A stretch of 42,629 bases of DNA from an uncultured Rhodospirillales bacterium (GTDB lineage: Bacteria > Pseudomonadota > Alphaproteobacteria > Acetobacterales > Acetobacteraceae): NCBI GenBank assembly GCA_903823665.1, contig CAIJTR010000006.1, forward strand, positions 1 to 42,629, given 5' to 3'. The position numbers were made by a program, and so were the translations under genes. Each line of letters starts with the position of its first letter. The stretch's first letter is position 1. A model generated the notes under the pieces. It was not told the DNA's origin. It saw only the letters and a list, made by a program, of their open reading frames with translations, and did no database searches. This document shows, piece by piece, positions 7,482-16,138 of the stretch.

Positions 7482-9106
7482 GCGAAACCTGGCGGACGCT
7501 CGCCCGCCACCCCAAAATGCTGCTCCAGCGCCCGGCCCAGCCGCAAAATAGGCGCTTCCTCAAACAGCCGCCCCCACAGCCAAACCGAGTGCGGCACCCG
7601 ATGCGCAGGCCCATCCGCTAGCCCCAGCGGCACCCCAAGCCCGCGCGTAATCCGCGTCGGTGTCTGCCGGAAGCCGGACCGCACGGCCAGGCAAGGCTGC
7701 CCGGTGAAGTTGGTGATCGTCCCCATCGGCCCGGTCAGCGGCCCGCCGAGGATCACGTCCACCTCACCAAACCAGCGATCCACTTCCCGCATCACCAACC
7801 GGCGCAGACGATCCAGCTGCACATGATCCACCGCCGACAAAAACCGCGCCCGCCTGAACGCCGTCGGCCACGCCATCGGCTCCTGCCACGTCAGCAAATC
7901 ATCCCGCCCCGACAACGTAAGGTCCTCAAACGCCGCCGCCGCCTCGGCATACAGAACGTCAATCAACGTCTCATATGGCAGATCGGCGCGTACCAGAGGC
8001 ACCACGGTCACGCCGAGCGCCCGCGCCGCCTCCAGGCTCGCGCGGTCGAGCGCCTCACCCATATCCGCCTCGAAATATCCGACCTTAAGCCCGGCAATCC
8101 CCGCAGTGCCGTCATACGCGAACGGTGCTGCAATGCTGCCAGGGTCCGCCACATCGAACCCATTGAGAACATCGAGCACCAGCGCCGTGTCATCCACGAA
8201 CCGGCACATTGGCCCCACCTTATCGAGCGACCAGCACAGCGCCATCGCCCCCGCCCGGCTCACCCGGCCAAACGTCGGCCGCAGCCCCGCCAGCCCGCAC
8301 CGCGTCGATGGCGACACAATCGAGCCCAGTGTCTCCGTCCCAATCGAGAACGCAAACAGCCCCGCCGCCGTGCCCGAGCCCGACCCAGCCGAAGACCCGC
8401 TCGACCCTTCCTCAAGGTTCCAAGGATTGCGCGTCTGCCCGGAATGCCAGATGTCGCCATAGGCCAAAGCGCCCAGGCTGGTCTTCGCCACCAGCACCGC
8501 CCCCGCCGCGCTTAACTTCCGCACCACCTCAGAATCAGCATCCGGCATCCGGTCCATATAAGGCTCGGCACCCCAACGCGTGGCCAGATGCGCCGTATCG
8601 AGTAGATCCTTGCACCCATACGGAATGCCATGCAGCGGCCCCAGCCACTCGTCGCGCGCCAGTTTCGCATCCGCCGCCCGAGCCTCCGCCAGCGCCCGCT
8701 CCGGCGTCGCCAACGCAATACACTCCAGCGTCGGCCCCAGCCGCTCGATCCGCTCCAGATAAATCCGCGTCAGCCGCTCCGAAGTAAGCGCGCCGGATTT
8801 GATCCAGCCGGACAACTCCACCACCGACGCATACGCGATATCCACATCACCTGCCGGCAAAGGACGTGCAGAAGGCAAAACCTTCACGCCCTGCTCCCGC
8901 GGCATGACAAACCCCGGTAGCCGCGGATCAAACACCGACGCCGGATGCACATCCAGCGGCATCCCAAACGCACGCCGCCGCTGAGCGCGCGCCATCTGAA
9001 ACGCCAGCCCCTCGCCCATCTGCGCCCGCTCCGCCGCGGTGTAGGTCACGCCGGCGATCAACTCGGCGGCTTCGATATCAATCTCTTGGGGCACGATATT
9101 GGTCAT
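7478..9106 (-). CDS. Amidase signature (AS) family amidase
   Basis: A 542-residue AS hydrolase with the Ser-cisSer-Lys triad. The Lys is in GIPYGCKDLLD (K166), the cis-Ser in EGSSGSSAG (about S235) and the nucleophilic Ser in GTETLGSIVSPS (about S262). The flanking GLAGLRPTFGRVSRAG is the usual AS continuation. The Gly/Ser stretch is slightly off the canonical GGSSGGS and the last motif reads TLGS instead of TGGS, a pattern seen in AS members of unknown substrate. It is the first gene of a two-gene operon with the M14 protein downstream. The 147 bases before it, shared with a divergent PEP-CTERM gene, are AT-rich. Confidence 0.88.
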   Translation of the reverse strand: MTNIVPQEIDIEAAELIAGVTYTAAERAQMGEGLAFQMARAQRRRAFGMPLDVHPASVFDPRLPGFVMPREQGVKVLPSARPLPAGDVDIAYASVVELSGWIKSGALTSERLTRIYLERIERLGPTLECIALATPERALAEARAADAKLARDEWLGPLHGIPYGCKDLLDTAHLATRWGAEPYMDRMPDADSEVVRKLSAAGAVLVAKTSLGALAYGDIWHSGQTRNPWNLEEGSSGSSAGSGSGTAAGLFAFSIGTETLGSIVSPSTRCGLAGLRPTFGRVSRAGAMALCWSLDKVGPMCRFVDDTALVLDVLNGFDVADPGSIAAPFAYDGTAGIAGLKVGYFEADMGEALDRASLEAARALGVTVVPLVRADLPYETLIDVLYAEAAAAFEDLTLSGRDDLLTWQEPMAWPTAFRRARFLSAVDHVQLDRLRRLVMREVDRWFGEVDVILGGPLTGPMGTITNFTGQPCLAVRSGFRQTPTRITRGLGVPLGLADGPAHRVPHSVWLWGRLFEEAPILRLGRALEQHFGVAGERPPGFA

Positions 9107-9253
9107 ATTCGTATCTAACCCGCTCGCCGTGCCGGAGTTAACAAAAATAAATTGCTGCTTAGATTTAACAGTTTCGTCATTGATCCGCCACGGACGTCAT
9201 TGAGCGTGTCAGTTAACAACAATTAAGATTTGTAATTTTTGGATGACATCAAC

Positions 9254-10816
9254 ATGCTCATACACACGCGCGCCTTGCTTCTCAGCGGCCTTGCCCTTGG
9301 CGCGTTGACTGCCGCAGCCCCGGCGCAGGCTTTCACCTTTACAGCCGGCGATCTCGTCGTCAGCAGCAGCACCTACACCGGCACCGCCTCGACGGTGACG
9401 GTTGGCCAGACCACCCCCGGCAGCGGCACCAAAACCGCCGTGGCCGATGGCACGTTTCCAACCGTGTTCAACAACTCTACCATCGACGGCAGCTTCGGCG
9501 TTTCGTCGCCGCTGTTCTTGAACCAGTATAACATTGGTGGCACCGAAGCCGCTCCGACGATCTCCGCAAATGGCGTTTACAACGTCACGGCGGCAACAGG
9601 CGTTGCAACCAGCTTTGCGTCGAAGTCGGAAGGTGCCCTGAACCTCTCGCCCGATGGCCACACGCTGTCGTTCGTTGATTATTACACAGCCCCCAACGTG
9701 CTGGACGTGTCGAACTCAAACACGCCGGGCATTGTCGAGCCAGGCAACTATACCGCCAACCCGACCGCTCGCACCGTGGTGAACCTGGACAACAACGCCA
9801 ACGCGCAGGTGCTGCAGACCAACGCCTATCCAGGCAACAACGGCCGCGCCGCCATCGACGTAAACGGCACCATCTATTTGGCCGGCAACTCCGGCAACGC
9901 GAGTGGCTCAGCTGCCGTCACTGGTGCTGGCGGTATCCAGTCCTTCACGCCGGCTAGCGCCACCACGACCGCCGGTGCCTACAACACCACACGCGTTGAA
10001 AGCTACAACATCACCCAGAACGGTTATGCTGCCGACAAGACCGCCAAGGACAACAACTTCCGCGGTCTGACCGTCTTCAATAACACGCTCTACACCACCA
10101 AGGGCAGCGGCGGTAACGGCATCGACACCGTCTACCAGGTTGGCACCGCCGGCACCCTGCCGGGCTCAACCAACACGGCTATCAACATCCTGCCGGGCTT
10201 CCCGACTGGCCTCGCCACCACCAACACCGCTGGCTTCTATCCGTTCGGTCTGTTCTTCGCCAACGCCACCACGCTCTATGTCGCCGATGAGGGTTCGGGC
10301 AGTGCCGCAGACTACGGCACCAGCAAAACCAATGGCGGCCTGTCTAAGTGGTCGCTCGTGGGCGGCGTCTGGGTTGAGGACTATGTGCTCAGCACCGGTC
10401 TGAATGTCGGACTCAGCTACGCCGTCTGCCCGGTCGGCACCACCACCTGCACCGCGAGCACCTCGGCCCCAACCACCACCAACTACACCGCCGCCACCGA
10501 CGGTCTGCGCAACATCACCGGCGTGGTGAACGCCGACGGCACGGTCACGATCTACGGCATCACGTCCACCACCAGCCTTTCCGGTGACCAGGGTGCAGAC
10601 CCGAACGAACTGGTGGCAATCACCGACTCGTTGGCCAACACCAGTTCCACTGTTGCTAGCACCGAGAGCTTCACGACCCTCCAAACCGCCGCATACGGCC
10701 AGGTTCTCCGCGGCGTGTCCTTCGCCCCAGTGCCGGAGCCTGCTTCGATGACCGTGTTCGGCTTGGGCACCGCGGTCCTCGGCTTCGTCCGCCGTCGTCG
10801 CAACAACAAGCGCTAA
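9254..10816 (+). CDS. PEP-CTERM sorting domain protein, large Thr/Asn-rich ectodomain
   Basis: A 520-residue exported protein. The signal peptide MLIHTRALLLSGLALGALTA ends near APAQA|F, and the C-terminus is a PEP-CTERM signal (VPEPASMTVFGLGTAVLGF, then RRRRNNKR). The ectodomain is rich in Thr, Asn, Gly and Ala. Repeating short segments (FNNTLYTTKGSGGNGIDTVYQ, TLYVADEGSG, NITGVVNADGTVTIYGIT) suggest a beta-propeller-like fold. I chose the ATG at 9254; a TTG five codons upstream is open but would put charged residues before the signal peptide. It is the second PEP-CTERM substrate in 7 kb, with no exosortase nearby. Confidence 0.87.
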   Translation: MLIHTRALLLSGLALGALTAAAPAQAFTFTAGDLVVSSSTYTGTASTVTVGQTTPGSGTKTAVADGTFPTVFNNSTIDGSFGVSSPLFLNQYNIGGTEAAPTISANGVYNVTAATGVATSFASKSEGALNLSPDGHTLSFVDYYTAPNVLDVSNSNTPGIVEPGNYTANPTARTVVNLDNNANAQVLQTNAYPGNNGRAAIDVNGTIYLAGNSGNASGSAAVTGAGGIQSFTPASATTTAGAYNTTRVESYNITQNGYAADKTAKDNNFRGLTVFNNTLYTTKGSGGNGIDTVYQVGTAGTLPGSTNTAINILPGFPTGLATTNTAGFYPFGLFFANATTLYVADEGSGSAADYGTSKTNGGLSKWSLVGGVWVEDYVLSTGLNVGLSYAVCPVGTTTCTASTSAPTTTNYTAATDGLRNITGVVNADGTVTIYGITSTTSLSGDQGADPNELVAITDSLANTSSTVASTESFTTLQTAAYGQVLRGVSFAPVPEPASMTVFGLGTAVLGFVRRRRNNKR

Positions 10817-10829
10817 CCCCGCACCCCGC

Positions 10830-10864
10830 TTGGCAAGCCTGCGCGATTGCCGCAGGCTTGCCAA
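10830..10864 (+). terminator. Hairpin after the second PEP-CTERM gene (no U-tract)
   Basis: A perfect 14-bp stem (TTGGCAAGCCTGCG with CGCAGGCTTGCCAA) and a 7-base loop, 13 bases after the stop codon. No T-run follows, so it may be a weak terminator or an mRNA 3'-end stabiliser. The SD of the next gene starts within 5 bases of it. Confidence 0.55.
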
Positions 10865-10879
10865 AACCGGGAGGCCAGA

Positions 10880-11935
10880 ATGACCACCACACAACCACGC
10901 TGGACACGTCGCCCCGAAGGCTCAACCTGGGGCGATTGGGGACCAGACGACCAGATCGGCCGTCTCAACCTCCTCACCCCCGCCAAAGTCCAGCAAGGCA
11001 TCGCCGAGGTTCGTGAGGGCCGCAGTTTCTGCCTCTCCCTCCCGCTCGACTTCCCTGGCGGCTCCGTCCTCAACCCGCGCCGTTCCGCCCCGGAGCTGAT
11101 GCCCACGAAGCGCGGCGAGCGATCGAACATGGCCTACCCGCTCCGCTGCGATGACCCCACCAGCACAGACGTCATGTGCGACGACCGCGTGCTGCTCACC
11201 CTGCAATACTCCACCCAATGGGACAGCCTCGCCCATGTCGGCCAGATGTTCGACGCCGATGGCGACGGCGTGGCCGAAGACGTGTTCTACAACGGCTATC
11301 GGGCTGACACCGACATCGCAGGCCCCAGCATGTTCCGTGACGGCAAATTCGTCCCGAACGACCTAGCTCCGCCCGGTGCCAACCGCCTCGGCGTCGAAAA
11401 CATGGCCGCCACCTGTGTGCAGGGCCGCGGTGTGATGATCGACCTCGAAGCCCATTTCGGCCGCACCGGCCACATCGTCGGCTACGACGACCTGATGCGC
11501 GTCATGGAAGCCGACAACGTGGAGGTCGAAAACGGCGACCTCATCTGCTTCCGCACCGGCTTCGACCGCCTGCTGCTCGGAATGAACCGCAAGCCAGACG
11601 CCCGTGCGCTGTTCGCCTCCACCTCCTCGCTCGATGGCCGAGACGATCGTCTGCTCAAATGGGTGACAGACTCGGGGGCTGTCGCGCTCATCTCCGACAA
11701 CTACGCCGTTGAAGCCCACCCCGCACGCCCCTGCTCAGACGTGCTCTGCTCCACACTCCCACTCCACGCCCACTGCCTCTTCCGCCTCGGCTGCTACCTC
11801 GGTGAAATGTGGCTGCTCTCCGACCTTGCGGACTATCTCCGAGCCGCCAAAAGATCCCGCTTCCTCCTCACCGCCCCGCCACTCCGTCTCCCCGGCGCAG
11901 TTGGCTCCCCAGCCACCCCGGTCGCGACCGTCTAA
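10880..11935 (+). CDS. Cyclase family protein (kynurenine formamidase-like metal-dependent hydrolase)
   Basis: A 351-residue cytoplasmic protein of the cyclase family (PF04199), which includes kynurenine formamidases and isatin hydrolases. The N-terminal WGDWGPDDQIGRLNLLTP is typical of the long-form members. The metal-site signature is degenerate: QWDSLAHVGQMFDADGDG stands where HxGTHxDxPxH is usual, with H in SLAH and an acidic cluster after it. GVMIDLEAHFG, the ENGDLICFRTGF barrel strand and a C-terminal HAHCLFRLGCYLGEMW follow as expected for the family. The start is the ATG with GGGAGG upstream, not the open codons before it. Substrate unknown; hydrolysis of a cyclic amide or ester is the family expectation. 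Confidence 0.8.
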   Translation: MTTTQPRWTRRPEGSTWGDWGPDDQIGRLNLLTPAKVQQGIAEVREGRSFCLSLPLDFPGGSVLNPRRSAPELMPTKRGERSNMAYPLRCDDPTSTDVMCDDRVLLTLQYSTQWDSLAHVGQMFDADGDGVAEDVFYNGYRADTDIAGPSMFRDGKFVPNDLAPPGANRLGVENMAATCVQGRGVMIDLEAHFGRTGHIVGYDDLMRVMEADNVEVENGDLICFRTGFDRLLLGMNRKPDARALFASTSSLDGRDDRLLKWVTDSGAVALISDNYAVEAHPARPCSDVLCSTLPLHAHCLFRLGCYLGEMWLLSDLADYLRAAKRSRFLLTAPPLRLPGAVGSPATPVATV

Positions 11936-11938
11936 TCC

Positions 11939-11970
11939 CGTAGGGTGCAATTCGCTTTGGAATTGCACCA
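11939..11970 (+). repeat. Dispersed palindromic repeat (CGTAGGGTGCA family), single copy
   Basis: CGTAGGGTGCA leads into a perfect 10-bp stem (GGTGCAATTC with GAATTGCACC) and the hexaloop GCTTTG, starting 4 bases after the cyclase stop. The same element occurs twice near 20.2 kb with the same loop but a different, compensated stem. It probably also acts as an mRNA 3'-end. Confidence 0.8.
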
Positions 11971-12054
11971 CCGCCGCCACCACCATCGCGCGCCCGTAAT
12001 GTCACGCATCCACCCCATGCGAGTCTGGCTGAGGTAACCCAGGAGGAAATCCCG

Positions 12055-12756
12055 ATGCGCAACGCCCTCATCCTGCTCCTCGCCACCCTCGCAACCCCCG
12101 CCTTGACCACCCAAGCCAAGGCCGAACAAACCCGCCCTGTCGTGGTCGAGCTCTTCACCTCACAAGGCTGCTCGTCGTGCCCGCCAGCGGACGCCCTGCT
12201 CACCGAGCTCACCCGCAGGCCAGACGTCTTGCCACTCGCCTTCCACGTCACCTACTGGAACAATCTCGGCTGGAAAGACCCTTATTCGCTCGACATCGCC
12301 ACCGCCCGCCAGCGCGCCTACCAGCGCCAGCTTGACGCCGACAACATCTACACCCCGCAAATGATCGTCGATGGCCGCACTGATGTCGTGGGCTCCGACC
12401 GCCGCAACGTCGAACGCGCCATCAGCTCAGCAAAAGCCAGCATGACCGTCCCGCTCACCCTCACCAACGACGCCACCGGCCTGCATATCGACATCGGCGC
12501 AGGCCAAGGCCAAGCCGCACTCCTCCTGATCGGCTACGATAGCGCCCACCAAACCGCCATCGGCCGAGGTGAAAACGCCGGCCGCAAACTGACGGAATCC
12601 AACATCGTCCGCAGCCTCGCCGTGCTCGCCCCTTGGAACGGCACCGCCCAACATCTGCAGGCCAAACTGCCCGAAGGCGAGCACACCGTGGCAATTCTGC
12701 AAGACTCCGCTGGCCGCATCCTGGCCACCGCCCAGCTCACCAAACCCGCGACCTGA
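12055..12756 (+). CDS. DUF1223 thioredoxin-like exported protein
   Basis: A 233-residue protein with a signal peptide (about residues 1-23, AKA|E) and a thioredoxin-like N-terminal domain. VVELFTSQGCSSCPPADALL carries the CxxC motif, and HVTYWNNLGWKDPY and YTPQMIVDGR are hallmarks of DUF1223. The family is presumed to be periplasmic and redox-active, but no reaction is established. A strong SD (AGGAGG, 8 bases before ATG) fixes the start. The TGA stop shares a base with the start of the next gene (TGATG), indicating an operon with the YdcF-like protein. Confidence 0.88.
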   Translation: MRNALILLLATLATPALTTQAKAEQTRPVVVELFTSQGCSSCPPADALLTELTRRPDVLPLAFHVTYWNNLGWKDPYSLDIATARQRAYQRQLDADNIYTPQMIVDGRTDVVGSDRRNVERAISSAKASMTVPLTLTNDATGLHIDIGAGQGQAALLLIGYDSAHQTAIGRGENAGRKLTESNIVRSLAVLAPWNGTAQHLQAKLPEGEHTVAILQDSAGRILATAQLTKPAT

Positions 12757-13514
12757 TGCTGACATCGCCCGCCAACTGGCTCGTTGCATTCTGCGTTCTC
12801 GGAACATCTCTGCTCTGGCTGAACCGGCCCCGCACCGGCCGCCTGCTGCTCACCGTGGCAGCGGCCGGTTTCGCGCTGATCGCCGTGCTGCCCATCGACC
12901 AATGGCTGCTCATGCCGATCGAAAACCGCTTCCCCCCGCTCGTCCCCGCTGACCACTATGACGGCATCCTCGTCCTCGGCGGAGCCCTCGAATCCGCCAT
13001 GACGGATGATCGTCACATCCCCTCGCTCAACACCGCCGCCGAACGCCTGACCGAATTCGCCCGCCAAATTCGCCTGCACCCGGAAGCGAGAGCCGTCTTC
13101 ACCGGCGGCCCGCTCCCCAACCGCCCCGACAGCACACCGGAAGCCAAAGGTGCCCGCCTACTTCTCGAAAGCCTCGGCATCGACGTCTCGAAGGTCACCT
13201 TCGAGGACCGCTCCCTTACCACCTGGGAAAACGCCGTCCTCACCGACAAGCTCGTCCCCCACAAACCCGGCGAGCGCTGGCTGCTGATCACATCCGCCAA
13301 CCACATGCCCCGCTCCATCGGCACCTTCCGCGCCGTCGGCTGGGAATTTCAGGCTGACCCCGTCGCCTACAAAAGCTTTCTTGACCCCTCCAAACGCGCC
13401 AGCCGCAGTATGGCCGAGCGCCTCACCCTGCTCGACGTCGCCGCCCACGAATGGATCGGCTTGGTCTATTATCACCTAAGAGACCGCAGCAACGCCTGGT
13501 TCCCAGCCCCCTAA
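12756..13514 (+). CDS. YdcF/ElyC-like DUF218 membrane protein
   Basis: A 252-residue protein with two N-terminal membrane segments (about residues 5-22 and 28-46), then a periplasmic DUF218 domain. The signature elements are DGILVLGGAL, VFTGG, the helix before TTWENAVLTDKL, and ITSANHMPRSIGTFRAVGW. E. coli relatives (SanA, ElyC, YdcF) affect envelope integrity and SAM binding has been reported for YdcF; the activity here is unknown. The start was taken at the ATG overlapping the DUF1223 stop, because the upstream open frame reads through that gene in the wrong frame and is Arg-rich. Confidence 0.85.
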   Translation: MLTSPANWLVAFCVLGTSLLWLNRPRTGRLLLTVAAAGFALIAVLPIDQWLLMPIENRFPPLVPADHYDGILVLGGALESAMTDDRHIPSLNTAAERLTEFARQIRLHPEARAVFTGGPLPNRPDSTPEAKGARLLLESLGIDVSKVTFEDRSLTTWENAVLTDKLVPHKPGERWLLITSANHMPRSIGTFRAVGWEFQADPVAYKSFLDPSKRASRSMAERLTLLDVAAHEWIGLVYYHLRDRSNAWFPAP

Positions 13515-13601
13515 AAAGCCGATCCTTCCGACATCGCACTGTCACTTGCACCACGGCCAACGCGCGGTTAGCCAAGCCAAACAAACGGTGGAGTTGCGCA
13601 G

Positions 13602-15269
13602 ATGCCAATCCAAATTCGCAAACCATCGCGCCGCCTGCGCGCCCTACTCGCCGCCGCGGTGCTCACTGGCCTCGCCGCGCACGCCCACCCCGCCTCTGCC
13701 GAATGGGCTCTGCCGAAAGAAGCCGCTCCGCTTGGCCCGCCCGACCTCAAGCAATCCATTACCACCCGAGACATCGCCCCCGGCATCACCTACGCCCAAA
13801 TCCTGCGCGGCAAGCCGGCCCCTGCCGATTTCTGGACCGTCAGCACCGGCTTCTACCCAACTGAAGCCGCCGCAGCAGCCGACGCAGCAGCACTCAGCAA
13901 AGCTAGCTTCACCCCCCGCCTCGACCCCTCCGCCGGCACCCACCTGAACGGCAAGCTCCTCGGCTACTGGCTCTCAACCGGAACCTTCGACAGTGAAGCC
14001 GCTGCCCGCAAAGCGGCTCAAGACATCACGGCCGCCACCACGCTAAAACCAGTTGCCCGCAACACCTCCATCGCCGGCCATCCCACTACCGGCCCATGGG
14101 TGATCAACGTGCTCGCCCTCGCTCCCGGCGAAACCGCAGCCACACTCAACGTCGCCCTTCCCAGCCACGACAATCTCGGCGGCGGCGGCGAAACGGTCAC
14201 CGAGGCCGCCACGCGCACCAACGCGCTGGCAGCGATGAACGGCGGTTTCTTCACCAACATCAACCCGTTCAAAGCCAAGCTGCCGTCGCGCTCGCCCCTC
14301 GGTGCCACCGTTGTCGATGGCCGCCTCGTCGCCGGTGCCAATGGTTTCCGCCCCGGCGTGCTGATCGAGACGGCGGCAGACGGCCATCCCACCGTCAAGC
14401 TGCTCGCCCGTATCACCACCGAAATCAACGTCTCCGACACCCAGGGTGACATCACCGAAATTACCACCATCGACCGTCCCATTCTCGGCACCGTGGTCAA
14501 TTGCGGCAGTCAGGCCGAGGGTAAATTCACCGCCCCAGCGCAGGACTACGTCTGCACCAACCTCGACGATCTCGTGTTGTATGACAGCGTCTATCTGCAC
14601 GGCACCGCCTCCAACACCCAGGTCGATGCCAGCTATCACGGCCCAACCTATGAGCTCGTGATTAGCGCAGACGGCAGCGTCATCGGCGGCCACGCCACCC
14701 TCGGATCAGCCCCGCCCGCCGGTGGCTACGTCCTGCAAGGCCTAGGCCGCAAAGTCGCATGGCTGGAGGCCCACGCCACCCCCGGCACCAAACTCACCGT
14801 CACCGAGCATCTCTACGCCGAGGGCAAAGAAATCCCGCTCACCAAAGGCGTGTCCATCCTCGAATGCGGCCCCACCCTCTCCGCCGCCAACCTCGTCACC
14901 CAGGCCACCACCGAGGGCTTCTCACCAGACGTGAACGGCGTGGACGAAGGCGAAGGCACCGGCACAATCCTGCAAAACTGGTACAACGGCTGGTTCGTCG
15001 CCCGAAACCCGCGCAGCGCCATCGGCGTCACCCCAGACGGCACCATCCTGCTCGTCGAAATAGACGGCCGTCAGCCCACCCTTTCCGTCGGCACCAGCAT
15101 CCCCGAAACAGCCGCCGTGATGAAATGGCTCGGAGCCACGTCCGCCCTGAACCTCGACGGCGGCGGCTCCAGCAACATGATCGTCAAAGGCATCCAAGTC
15201 GGCCACCCCTCCGACACCACCGGCGAACGCGGCGTCGGCAGCAACCTCGCGCTGCTGGCCCGGCCGTAA
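13602..15269 (+). CDS. Exported phosphodiester glycosidase (NAGPA-domain) family protein with N-terminal SPOR-like repeats
   Basis: A 555-residue protein with a signal peptide (about residues 1-31, PASA|E). After it come two SPOR-like alpha/beta units (WTVSTGFYPTEAAAAADAAA and YWLSTGTFDSEAAARKAAQD), each with the aromatic-x-V/L-S-TG-F pattern of peptidoglycan-binding SPOR domains. The C-terminal two thirds are a NAGPA/phosphodiester glycosidase domain (PF09992): NALAAMNGGFF, SAIGVTPDGTILLVEIDGRQ and the signature ALNLDGGGSSNMIVKG. The domain hydrolyses sugar-1-phosphodiesters in mammalian uncovering enzyme, and bacterial members are envelope proteins. SPOR plus NAGPA suggests action on wall-linked glycopolymers (inference). 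Confidence 0.82.
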   Translation: MPIQIRKPSRRLRALLAAAVLTGLAAHAHPASAEWALPKEAAPLGPPDLKQSITTRDIAPGITYAQILRGKPAPADFWTVSTGFYPTEAAAAADAAALSKASFTPRLDPSAGTHLNGKLLGYWLSTGTFDSEAAARKAAQDITAATTLKPVARNTSIAGHPTTGPWVINVLALAPGETAATLNVALPSHDNLGGGGETVTEAATRTNALAAMNGGFFTNINPFKAKLPSRSPLGATVVDGRLVAGANGFRPGVLIETAADGHPTVKLLARITTEINVSDTQGDITEITTIDRPILGTVVNCGSQAEGKFTAPAQDYVCTNLDDLVLYDSVYLHGTASNTQVDASYHGPTYELVISADGSVIGGHATLGSAPPAGGYVLQGLGRKVAWLEAHATPGTKLTVTEHLYAEGKEIPLTKGVSILECGPTLSAANLVTQATTEGFSPDVNGVDEGEGTGTILQNWYNGWFVARNPRSAIGVTPDGTILLVEIDGRQPTLSVGTSIPETAAVMKWLGATSALNLDGGGSSNMIVKGIQVGHPSDTTGERGVGSNLALLARP

Positions 15270-15275
15270 GGCCGC

Positions 15276-15860
15276 TTAACTCGGCACCTTACACACGGTC
15301 ACACCAATCATATCGCCGTCGCGCACCAACTCAGCCAGCCGAGCCTCATCCCAGCCTTCGGTCCCAGCCGGGCGCAGAGGCAGAACCATCCAGCGGTAAT
15401 CCGCCGTGCTGTCCACCACCCGCAGCTGCACATTCTCCGGAATGGGCGTGCCCCAATCCGCCAGCATCCCCCGCGGATCACGCACCGCCCTCGCCCGATA
15501 CGCCGCCGATTTGAACCAGAACGGCGGATACCCCAACACGGCGCGCGGATAACAGCTGCACAGTGTGCACACCACCAGATGATGCAGCGACGGGGTATTC
15601 TCCAGCACCCCCAGCGGCGGCATCCCGCGCATCGGAATGCCAATCTCCTCGGCGGCTTTCGATCCATCCTCCAGCATCAGCGCCCGATAGGCCGGATCAA
15701 CCCACGCCTTCGCCACCATCCGCGCGCCTTGGCCGGGATTGGCCGCATCGGTGACAGCGATCCGCTCCGCAATCTCCGGCGGCTGCACAATGCCCTTCTG
15801 CGCCAGCAACGCCGTCACCGCCGCCAGCAGCTTGCCGCTATCCGCTTCGAGAACGTTCAT
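15276..15860 (-). CDS. Nitrile hydratase alpha / thiocyanate hydrolase gamma-like metal-binding subunit (cobalt type)
   Basis: The 194-residue catalytic subunit of the nitrile hydratase superfamily. The metal-claw motif is CTLCSCY (C98, C101, C103), in which Thr and Tyr mark the cobalt-type centre; Fe-type enzymes read CSLCSCT. In the family, two of these Cys become sulfinic/sulfenic acids. The downstream PRAVLGYPPFWFKSAAYRAR and a C-terminal beta-rich end (DYRWMVLPLRPAGTEGW) agree with the family. I start at the ATG at 15860, which overlaps the preceding subunit stop as ATGA. Because the beta part is split into two genes, thiocyanate hydrolase (beta, alpha, gamma) or three-subunit nitrile hydratase such as toyocamycin nitrile hydratase are the closest architectures. 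Nitrile versus thiocyanate specificity is undecided. Confidence 0.85.
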   Translation of the reverse strand: MNVLEADSGKLLAAVTALLAQKGIVQPPEIAERIAVTDAANPGQGARMVAKAWVDPAYRALMLEDGSKAAEEIGIPMRGMPPLGVLENTPSLHHLVVCTLCSCYPRAVLGYPPFWFKSAAYRARAVRDPRGMLADWGTPIPENVQLRVVDSTADYRWMVLPLRPAGTEGWDEARLAELVRDGDMIGVTVCKVPS

Positions 15861-16138
15861 GCCGGCTCCAACCAAGTTTCGAACAATTCCACCACAATCG
15901 CATCGCCCGCATGGCCTTCGCCCCAGATCGCAGGCTGATCGAATCGCACGTGATACAAATCCAGCGCCGCCGCCGGTCGCGCAAACGCCAAATCCTCAGG
16001 ATTGGCAAAACTGCCCAACCGCCGCTCCACCACGCCCTGCCGCCCGCGCAGATAATGCGGCGTGCGAATATGACACGGCCCCTTCGTCTCCGGCCATTCC
16101 AGCTTCACGCGTACCGCCTGACCAGGAGCAAGGCTCAT
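15857..16138 (-). CDS. Nitrile hydratase beta C-terminal domain-like subunit (SH3-like barrel)
   Basis: A 93-residue protein equal to the C-terminal half of a nitrile hydratase beta subunit (PF02211). PGQAVRVKLEWPETKGPCHIRTPHYLRGRQG is the standard opening of that SH3-like barrel (R-x-P-x-Y-x-R-G-x-x-G). LYHVRFDQPAIWGE and VVELFETWLEP close it. It would cover the catalytic alpha subunit and supply the Arg residues that contact the oxidised Cys ligands (family knowledge). It overlaps both neighbours by four bases (ATGA at each side), so three subunits are made in fixed order from one message. Confidence 0.86.
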   Translation of the reverse strand: MSLAPGQAVRVKLEWPETKGPCHIRTPHYLRGRQGVVERRLGSFANPEDLAFARPAAALDLYHVRFDQPAIWGEGHAGDAIVVELFETWLEPA

